From Christensenellaceae bacterium (GTDB lineage: Bacteria; Bacillota; Clostridia; Christensenellales; DTU072), in contig JAISKW010000158.1 of NCBI GenBank assembly GCA_031260775.1, positions 1 through 10,083 on the forward strand: a DNA stretch of 10,083 nucleotides, given 5' to 3'. The number at the start of each line of letters is the position of its first letter. Position 1 is the stretch's first letter. Shown piece by piece: positions 1-8,400 of this stretch. The translations under genes were made by a program, and so were the position numbers. Below the pieces are notes generated by a model. That model worked only from the letters and a program-made list of their open reading frames with translations, had not been told where the DNA came from and ran no database searches.

Positions 1-395
1 TCAAGGTGTCGTTTTATTCGCACCTCGGCTTTTTGCCGTTTAATTACGCAAGAGAGACGGACGAGGCGGCGACGGAATTTAATTACGTCAATTTGAAAAG
101 CCGTTCGGACTTGATGTTCTTACAAGGAATTGCCGGGGTTTCGGATGCGGTATTTTTTGAAGAAGAGTACGAGGATTTTTTCGTTTATATCGACGGCGAA
201 TGGGACGAGGTTATTCCGCCGTACGCCGAAAAGCGCGCGCGTGAGGACGAAGTAATTACAAGGCTTTGCAGAAAAGATGCCGAAAATTCGCGGGTTTATT
301 CGATGTATTACCCGATAATTCCCGAACATAGCGTTTGCAAAACTGTAGAAACGGCAATCGAAACGGATATAATTCACCTTAAGGATACCTATTGA
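1..395 (+). CDS. Unrecognised protein, C-terminal part (5' end probably outside window)
   Basis: The frame is open from the left edge and ends with TGA at 393-395. A GTG at 6-8 could be a start and would give 129 residues, but the only purine-rich bases in view (AAGG at 3-6) run into that GTG. I therefore think it more likely that the gene starts upstream and this is its C-terminal part. I do not recognise the family. The visible part is acidic and soluble-looking, with an aromatic and acidic stretch (EEEYEDFFVYIDGEWDEV) near its middle and a C-terminal segment containing SMYYPIIPEH. It has two cysteines and no transmembrane segment, signal peptide or known catalytic motif that I can see. Its stop overlaps the uvrC start by four bases, so the two are probably in one operon. 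That it is a real gene rests on this tight overlap and on codon use like that of uvrC; no function is claimed. Confidence 0.7.
   Translation, partial: KVSFYSHLGFLPFNYARETDEAATEFNYVNLKSRSDLMFLQGIAGVSDAVFFEEEYEDFFVYIDGEWDEVIPPYAEKRAREDEVITRLCRKDAENSRVYSMYYPIIPEHSVCKTVETAIETDIIHLKDTY
380..394 (+). promoter_or_regulatory. Ribosome binding site and TTG start of uvrC, overlapping the upstream stop
   Basis: AAGGA at 381-385 lies six bases before the TTG at 392-394. The TTG shares bases with the upstream TGA (TTGA, 392-395). The spacing is right for a Shine-Dalgarno site, and translation from this TTG gives the usual UvrC N-terminus, with the GIY-YIG motif beginning at residue 16. This supports TTG as the true start and suggests coupled translation with the preceding gene. 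Confidence 0.75.
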
Positions 396-2206
396 AGGAC
401 TTAAAAGAAAAGCTTAATCAACTGCCCGAAAAGCCCGGCGTGTATATTATGCTCGATAAGGACGGGCAAATTATCTATGTCGGCAAGGCGAAAATTCTTA
501 AAAACCGCGTAAAACAATACTTCCACAGCGCGAACACTTTAACCGAAAAAACCGTAAAACTCGTTGAGAAAATCGAGGGCTTCCGATATATCATCACAAA
601 TTCCGAAACCGAAGCATTGGTTTTGGAAAATAACCTCATTAAAGAACACAAGCCCCACTACAACATTCTGTTAAAAGACAGCAAGTCCTACCCGTATATT
701 CGAATAAATTTGAAGGATAAATACCCGCGTGCCGAAATTATCAGACGGCTTAAGGCGGACGGTGCAAAATACTTTGGCCCGTATATGGTCGGCATTTCGG
801 CAGGGAAAATTAAGGATTTGCTTGCCGAAGCGTTCAAATTGTCAACCTGCTCGCTTGATTTAACCAAAAAAAAGAAAATTGCAAAGCCCTGTTTGAATTA
901 TCATCTCGGGAAGTGCCTCGCTCCCTGCGCTTTTGATGTTTCGGAGGAAGATTACAAAAGGGAAGTCAAAAAAGCAACAGAGTTTCTGTCGGGCGACGAC
1001 AACGCGGTAAAAGCGTGTCTTCTTGCCAAAATTCAAACGGCATCGGACAATTTGCAGTTCGAATACGCCATAGTTTTGCGCGAGAGCTTGCAGACCTTAG
1101 ACAATTTAATCCGCAAGCAAATAATAAACTCGCCGCGCGACCTCAATTGCGATATCTTCGCGTTTGCCGGTAACGCCCTTTTTTCGTGCGTTAACTTTAC
1201 TGCTGTGAGGGGCGGCAAAGTCCTCGGCGCGGACAACTTTACCGTGTCGGCAGGCGCGGCGGCGGAGGATGCGCTTGCCACGTTTATCACGCAATACTAC
1301 GACAAAAACCCCGTGGTTGCGGACGAAATTATAGTTAGCGAAGCATTAGATTTTAACGAAGAACTTGTTGCCCGTATAAGCAAAAAACGCGGCGGCAAGG
1401 TCAATATTTTAACTCCTGCAGGGGGCTTAAGACGGCAACTTTTGGATTTATCGCGCGATAACGCAATTGAATATCTCGTCAAACAGGGTGCCGCAATTGC
1501 AAGTAAGGAAGCCCGAACCTCCGAAGCAGTGCGTGCGTTGCAATCCGAACTCGGGCTGCCGACCCCGCCGAGGAGGATTGAATGCTACGACATCTCGCAC
1601 ATATCGGGCACCGACAAGGCAGGCAGTATGGTGGTGTTTATAAACGGCGAGGCGGCTAACAAACTGTATAGGCGGTTCAAAATTAAAACCGTTAAGGGCA
1701 ACGACGATTTTGCAAGTATGCGCGAGGTATTGCAAAGGCGTGTTGCGGAACTTGCAAGCGGCGATATCAGCTTTTCGGAGCCTCCCGACCTGATTGTTGT
1801 TGACGGCGGCAAGGGGCAATTGTCGTACGCTTACAGCGTACTTGCCGAAACGGGTATCCCCTTAATTTCGCTTGCCAAGCGCGAGGAGGAAGTGTTTTTA
1901 CCCGAACGGAGCGACCCTGTAATTTTAAGAAAAGACGGATTCCCCTTGATGCTCTTGCAACGAATCCGCGACGAAGCGCACCGGTTTGCGATAACTTTTA
2001 ACCGTAATTTGCGCATAAAACGCCAAACCGAAAGTTCGTTAAAAACAATAAAAGGCGTGGGTGATAAGCGCGCGCGACTCCTCTTGCAAGAGTTCAAATC
2101 GGTTGAGAACCTCTCAAAAGCCTCCGTCCAAGAGCTTTCGGCAATAGACGGTATGAACGCCGCGGCTGCGCAAGCGGTTTTCGATTACTACCATACCGCC
2201 GATTAG
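392..2206 (+). CDS. uvrC: UvrABC system protein C (excinuclease subunit)
   Basis: UvrC joins the UvrB-DNA pre-incision complex in nucleotide excision repair and cuts the damaged strand on both sides of the lesion. The protein has 604 residues, normal for the family. The N-terminal GIY-YIG nuclease (3' incision) shows GVY at 16-18, YVG at 29-31, K32, R39 and a glutamate in LVLENNLIK (E79). Four cysteines at 153, 167, 175 and 179 match the family's iron-sulfur cluster ligands. A UVR segment that contacts UvrB lies around 202-240. The C-terminal RNase H-like nuclease (5' incision) has ECYDISH (D400), NDDF (D439), VDGGKGQ (D471) and RDEAHRFA (H530). A double helix-hairpin-helix fills 548-601 (IKGVGDKRA). 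The TTG start overlaps the previous stop. One oddity: K551 sits where many UvrCs have Asp or Glu (see findings). The identification is secure. Confidence 0.98.
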   Translation: MKDLKEKLNQLPEKPGVYIMLDKDGQIIYVGKAKILKNRVKQYFHSANTLTEKTVKLVEKIEGFRYIITNSETEALVLENNLIKEHKPHYNILLKDSKSYPYIRINLKDKYPRAEIIRRLKADGAKYFGPYMVGISAGKIKDLLAEAFKLSTCSLDLTKKKKIAKPCLNYHLGKCLAPCAFDVSEEDYKREVKKATEFLSGDDNAVKACLLAKIQTASDNLQFEYAIVLRESLQTLDNLIRKQIINSPRDLNCDIFAFAGNALFSCVNFTAVRGGKVLGADNFTVSAGAAAEDALATFITQYYDKNPVVADEIIVSEALDFNEELVARISKKRGGKVNILTPAGGLRRQLLDLSRDNAIEYLVKQGAAIASKEARTSEAVRALQSELGLPTPPRRIECYDISHISGTDKAGSMVVFINGEAANKLYRRFKIKTVKGNDDFASMREVLQRRVAELASGDISFSEPPDLIVVDGGKGQLSYAYSVLAETGIPLISLAKREEEVFLPERSDPVILRKDGFPLMLLQRIRDEAHRFAITFNRNLRIKRQTESSLKTIKGVGDKRARLLLQEFKSVENLSKASVQELSAIDGMNAAAAQAVFDYYHTAD

Positions 2207-2271
2207 TGTTTCGGCAATATCAAATTCGCGGACAAATATGAACCCAAAAAACACCCCGTAAAAATCTGTGC

Positions 2272-2300
2272 TTGTTTACAGTCGCGCGTGCGTATATAAT
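2272..2300 (+). promoter_or_regulatory. Probable sigma-A-type promoter of the giant lipoprotein gene
   Basis: A perfect -10 hexamer TATAAT lies at 2295-2300, with TTGTTT at 2272-2277 as a partial -35 box and a 17-base spacer. An overlapping TTTACA at 2275-2280 looks more like a consensus -35, but its spacer would be only 14 bases. Transcription would start near 2307, giving a leader of about 30 bases before the ATG at 2338. No operator palindrome was seen around it. Confidence 0.6.
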
Positions 2301-2322
2301 GAATAAGTAAAATTATACCCGC

Positions 2323-2340
2323 GAGGGTGTTTGTGTTATG
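2323..2340 (+). promoter_or_regulatory. Ribosome binding site and ATG start of the giant lipoprotein gene
   Basis: GAGGGTG at 2323-2329 lies eight bases before the ATG at 2338-2340. This start is immediately followed by a basic, then hydrophobic signal peptide, which confirms the choice. The GTG at 2333 is in another frame. Confidence 0.7.
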
Positions 2341-2418
2341 CCTTTAAGAAAAAAATTTGTAGCATTGCTTCTTCTCCTGTCCGTAGTCGTGTTCGGAGCA
2401 TTCGTTTTTACCGCTTGC
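2338..2418 (+). other. Lipoprotein signal peptide with lipobox
   Basis: Residues 1-27 begin MPLRKKF, followed by a hydrophobic run with five consecutive leucines (10-14) and a valine-rich stretch, ending in FTAC with cysteine at 27. This is the layout of a type II signal peptide: Lgt would attach lipid to C27 and LspA would cut before it, leaving the protein anchored on the outer face of the membrane. Phe at position -3 is less usual than Leu, so efficient lipidation is likely but not certain. The residues just after C27 (KDGG) are polar, as is normal for a tether. Confidence 0.82.
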
Positions 2419-5400
2419 AAGGACGGCGGAGTGGCGGAGAGGATTGAAATCCACGGTACTTACAAAACCGAGTACATAGCGGGCGAGTCGTTTTCTGTGG
2501 ACGGAATGGTCATCGAGGTGTACCTTTCGAACAACAAGGTCGAGCAGTACGAGGCGAAAGACATTATAGGCGACCTCACCTTGCGCAACACCGGCACTAA
2601 CCAGCTTGCCGACGACCAAGTTGTCCAAATCGAATACAAGGGCAAAACCGCCGAGGTTCATATCAAGGTGGTGTCGCTGAGGAGCGGCGAGCACAAACAC
2701 ACAATCGTCTTTGTGACCGGCGAAAATGCCGAGGCTGTCGAGAACCAATACATAAGCGAGGGAGGCACGGTAACGGAGGTCGAATCGCCGAGGAAAAACG
2801 GAAAGTTCTTCGACGGTTGGTATACCGACGAAACTTACAGCACAAAATATGCCTTTACAACCCCCGTTTCTTTCGATATTACGCTTTATGCAAAATGGGG
2901 GAATATCATTGTCGTCAATTTTGCATACTATACCGGCAAACCGAACGACCCTGCGGGTACGTTCGCGTATCAAGCCCCGCTAAAAGTGGAGGCGGAGGAA
3001 GGAAGGGTATTATCGCTTGTTAAAATCCCGCTGTTTACCGACGATTACGGCTTCGATATGTTCCCGGGATACACGGGCTCGTGGGACTATTCGGGCGAAT
3101 GGAACGATTTAGTCAACGGGCAAACGATTTACGCAAAATACACGCTCAACAATTACGGGGTTTATTTAGTCGATACCACGGGAATTCCGCTTAAGATTCC
3201 GCAAAATTTCACGTACGGAAATAACGTTTTGGAGGATGCGGAGGTGTTCTTCCGCTCATATAACCCCGTCGCGCCCGAGAATAAAGAAATCATCGGTTGG
3301 CGTGTCCGCGGTACTGAATATGTGTTCCCCCGAAGCGACATAAAAGATTGGGTTGACCCTCTTACGGGCGACGGTGCGATTACGGATATCGGTGCGGCGG
3401 AAGCATTTTTAACAAACGTTACGCATATTTCGGGGAACGTTTACCTTGAAGCGGTCTTCGATTGGCTCAAGTTTACTGTGACTTTCAACTGGAATCTTAC
3501 CGGAGCGAGCAGGGCTACGGAGAGAATGGTTTACGGCTCTATTTTAGAAGCGTATCCGTCCGTTTCGACAATAAGCGGAACGTCAACGCTTGTCCGCAAT
3601 AAAACGGGCGCGGATTTCTCGTCCGAAACGGTGCCTGCGAACTATAATCAAAGCAACTACATTCAAACCTTGCCGCAAAAGGAACTCTTACTGTGGCAGT
3701 TAGATAACGGTGACGAGTTCAAGTTCGGTACGGATAAGGTTATGGACGACATTACTTTAACCGCGCAATGGTCGGATTTGGTAATCGTAGAATTTTATAA
3801 CGAAACATATACCGAAGCCGCGGCGGCAAAGCCCGTGCCCGACAGTCTGTATCTTGTTAAATATTTGAAGACTTTGAGCGAGGTGCCCGTCGCTGAGTCG
3901 AACGATCCGAGCAAGCTCGCGCTGTGGACGGTTTTCTCCGCAACGTTGAACGGTAACGGCGAGGAAACGGGATACGTTGTAAACGACGCGACGGAGCTTT
4001 CGTACCAAAACGTTCAAGGACAAATTATTAACGGCAGACGGTATTTGAGGTTTGAAAAAGACCTTAGAGATAATGTGTTTACCGTCACGTTCCTCCCCTC
4101 CGACGAAACGAGCAGCGTGCCGTTTACGTGGAATGACATTTATACCTATCACTATACCTCAGGCGACGCACAAGACGGAACGAATCCAAAGCCCGCCGAA
4201 TCCCTGTTAACACGTTTGGTTGTTTACGGGAATATGCTTGCCGGCAACACAATTACCAACCCCGAGGTTCTGTATTACAACTTTGACGGCTGGAGGATAA
4301 AGGGTGAGGCTGTGCCTACGCCGCGCAGCTATGCGACAATTGCCGCGCTTGAAATAACGCAAAACTATGAGTTTGTAGCCTCGTTCACAAGACAACAAGT
4401 AACGCTTACTTACGACTATACAAAGAGTTATACCACTCCGCATAGCGACTCGGTACAAACGGGCAGAGGCTTGCCTGTGTCGGGGCTAAGGGAGGATGTT
4501 CTGTATGTAATGCAGGATAATACCGATATTTCCGAGCAGATGCGTGAGTTCGAGTTTTGGGCAACCGACCCCGATGCGACGATTCGTTATACGGGCGCGC
4601 CGATTACCCAAAACACGACGCTGTATGCGCATTGGACGGACGTATTTACTATTCAATTCCGCTATTATGCTTATGACGTACAGAACGAGCCGTATCCTGC
4701 GGCGGCGGATTTACTTGTAGCCTCCGAGCAGGCGTTGTTTTATGTTGCAAACGGCAAAACGCTGAACGAGGTAATAAGCAAAATGGAAGCGGACGGCAGG
4801 CTGTTTACAGACGTACGTACGGTGCCGTACGTTCCGGGCAAAACGTCGTATTGGTCGTGGCATAGCGTTCCGTTTAACTTTGACGTGGCAATCGGGCAGA
4901 ATTATATCGGCGATGCCGATTCGGTCAAAGCAAAATATACCGACGTTTCGTACGAGGTTCACTTCGCATGGACGATTGACGGAGGGAGTGAGAACTTTTC
5001 TTATGTCTCGGGGCTGAAATACGGGCAAATTATACCCGCGTTGGAGAACGACCCCGCCGGACTTTATCCGTCGGACAAAATGGAATATAAAGCGCGCCTC
5101 GATGCGCTTGTCGGCGGCAGCGCAATGGCGGGCGAGTATCCGCGTAACGGTTATTATATTGAAAACTGGGTAGGCTGGGCGGAGGGCTTAAGGGTTTCGC
5201 TGACGGGAGAAAACACGATTGTTAAATTTACCGCCGTTTTGAACACCCGCGACGTTGTCGTTCAGTTTGCAGTAACCGATTTAGACGTGCGCAATGCGAT
5301 AAGCAGCAGCGGCATTTTCTTGCTCGGCGGGGAGACCACAATTAAATACGGCGGGAATCTTACCGCGCCGTATGTAACGGTTTCGGAAACGCAAACGTTT

Positions 5401-8400
5401 GACGATGTCGGCTACCGCTGGACGGGGTGGAATATCCCGCTGACGAACGTGCTTCCGCAGCCTGCGGGTGCGGGGGTTACGGTGCTGTCAAACGGCGACT
5501 ATTATGTGGTGGTTTCGGCGTTATTCAATGCTTATACTTACACGATTAGGTTCACGGACGAAGACAATATTACTTATGCGCGCCTTGATAATTTCCCTTT
5601 CAACCGCTCGTTAACCGGCGTTTTAACGAATTTCGGAGATGATACAAAGGTCAGCGGACGTTACGGAGAGAGCGATTTTTCGTCGAACAGTACGGCTAAA
5701 GCGGAAATCGGCACGGCAATTTTGAATGTTACAACCCCGCCTTTCGTTTCGAAGACAGGCTACGATTTCAAAGGCTGGTATACGACGACGCAATATGTGT
5801 TCGAAGCAAATTTCGGCGAAGCGGTCAAGAGGAATTATACGTTCTACGCAAAGTTTGAAATAAAAAAATTCGAAGTCGTATTTGATTTAGGAGCGTACGG
5901 CGACGAGGTTAATTGGAAAAACCGTCAAGCGGAAACGTTGCCTTTAGACGTCACCCAATACCGTGTGTCGGAGAGCAAATTTATACAAGATGTAAATTAC
6001 GGATTCAGGGTTATCCGACCCGTAACGGACCCGTTACCTTCGGCGGCTAACAGCGCAACGTTGGCGTTCGGCGGATGGTTCTTCGGCAGCGGACGTTACG
6101 ATTTTAACAGCTTTATTCAAAACGTCGCGACCGGAGGCTCGCAAACGATTACGTTAGAAGCCGTTTGGATTACAAAAACCGAGGGAACGGCGGGCTTGGT
6201 GTACGAGTACAACGACGCAACGGGCGAGGCTTATGTAAAGTCTAAGGGCACGGCAAGCGCGGCGCACATCGTTATCCCCTCGAACGTCGTAAACCCCGCT
6301 AATTTTAAGAGTTATACGGTAACGCAAATTTTGAACAGCGCGTTTACCGGGCAGACGGGTATAACGGAAGTTACCATACCCGTGACGATTATCAATATCG
6401 GGCAAGATGCCTTTGCAGGTACCCGTTTGACCGAAATCGTATTCCCGTACTCGGTAGAACGTATCGCGGAGGGCGCGTTCCGCAACATTCCGACGTTGCA
6501 AACGGTCGTCTTTGACGAGTCAAGCTACGATTCGATGTTGAACTATATAGGCAAGGACGCGTTCGCGTATGCGACGTCATTAGTCAGCGTGACGCTGCCT
6601 GTGTATGAGCATCCTGCATACGGAGATATTCCGAATGTTGTGCCCTATCATGTAAATCCCGCCCAAATTACAATAGACGACCGTGCGTTCTTAGACTGCT
6701 TTAAGCTGTCGAAGATGATACTTCACGAGAACGTCGTGTCGCTCGGACATAAGACCTTCTCGTTTTCGGATAATGCAGGTTTGAGATACGTCAAGTTCGA
6801 AAGTAACTTTGCGCCCGCCTCGCAGACGGATACGTTCGAGGGAACTCCGTTATACTTCAAAATATATGTTCCTACGGTCACGACGTCCTATGAGGAAGCG
6901 GATTTCAATGCGACAATCAACGCCGAATTGCAGCTTTTGGAGTGGAATAACAGTTCCGCAAACGCAAAATCGAAGGTTGTAATCGACGTGGACGGCGATT
7001 TAGTTTACTCGTATAAGGCGCGCACAATAGGCGACAATATCGGCATAACCTTGCTGCAGTATTTAGATACCGAAACGGTTTACGATATGGATGCGATAAA
7101 CGCGCTTCTTGATGCGGGCAAGAAAATTATTTCGGTTGAAAACTATGCTTTTGACGGAACGATTACCGAAATAGTGTTCCCGTTATCCATAGTATTCGCC
7201 GAAAACGCGTTGTTAGCGGCGAACTCGCTTACGACAATTTCCGTAACGGACGATATAGAAAGCGTCCCTGCAGGCACAAGACAGGTATTGACTAACGCAT
7301 TCTTTAACCTCCCGCTGTTGAATACGTTCGCGGTCAAAACGGGCACGAATACGCAAACGGGTATCTTTGGAACGTCGGGTGCGCCAGCAAGGCTAATAAA
7401 TCTTATTATCCGCGAGGGTTCAACCGTTGTACCCGAGAGAATGTTTGAAAATGCCGGTATCGAAAGCATTATAATACCCGCCTCGCTTGTTCGAATCGGC
7501 GCGTATGCTTTTAAGGGTAACTCGCAGCTCAATCAAATACTGTTCCCGAACACAATCGTTCTTGACGCGGGGGGTAATACGGGCGTAACGGCAATCGGCG
7601 AGGAGGCTTTCCAAAACTGCTATGTTTTGGATATTTCAGGAATAACTTATTACGGGTATGTCGACGGCGTTTTAGTAAATAATAACGTGCCTATCAGCCT
7701 CGGCTTCCCCTCGTCCGTTACGACAATCGGGCATAATGCAGTGTTCAACACCAAGCTACTGAACACTTATCAAGTGCATCACTATTACAACTCCATCAGC
7801 GGAATAGTCTATACTGCCGAAACCATAAGCGGCAGTGTTGAAGCGGTTCCGTTTGTAATCTTAGGCGGAGGCGTGCTTTATTCGTATGTGGGCAAAGCGG
7901 GTATTGGCAATGTCGAGTTTTTGCCCGAAAAATTTGTTTATTTAGACTTCAAATATCACATTACGAAAATCAATGACTATGCTTTCTACGGTGATAATAA
8001 TATCGTAATGCTCATTGCCGAAAGCGAAAGCGCGGCAAAGAACGAGCTTGTTTCAATCGGACGCAGCGCGTTTGAAAACGCCTCCAAACTTGAGGACGTA
8101 GTTTTGAACGTGCCGAACCTTAAAACCATTGAAAGCCGTGCGTTTATGAATGCTTCGCGCTTAGGCAAAATGATAGTTTTAGGCATCGAAAGTACACCGA
8201 CTGTTGAAGCCGATACATTTGCGGGCAACGCCGCGACCTTCAGTACGGGTAAATACGCAAGCGCGGCGTTCTCAGATTTCATATTTAGAGAGAACCTCAA
8301 TATTTATAGCGGAGGGAGGTATGTTGTCGACAATACGCCCGACAGTGAAACGTTGATACTCTATGTAGGCGGCGGCAACGCAGTCATTATGAGTCAGCTT

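Noticed and set aside
2198..2215. Small hairpin GCCGA / TCGGC across the uvrC stop codon, a possible terminator
   Set aside because: The stem is only five base pairs with an eight-base loop and no U-run follows, so it does not qualify as an intrinsic terminator.
2249..2332. Eight-base inverted repeat AAACACCC (2249-2256) and GGGTGTTT (2325-2332), the second overlapping the ribosome binding site of the giant gene
   Set aside because: The first arm lies upstream of the promoter and would be absent from its transcript. A match of this length in such a short gap can easily occur by chance.
2344..2973. Minus-strand open frame of 209 codons opposite the start of the giant gene
   Set aside because: It lies wholly antisense to a well-supported signal peptide, Ig-like domain and InlB repeat, has no matching family, and is explained by codon bias of the plus-strand gene.
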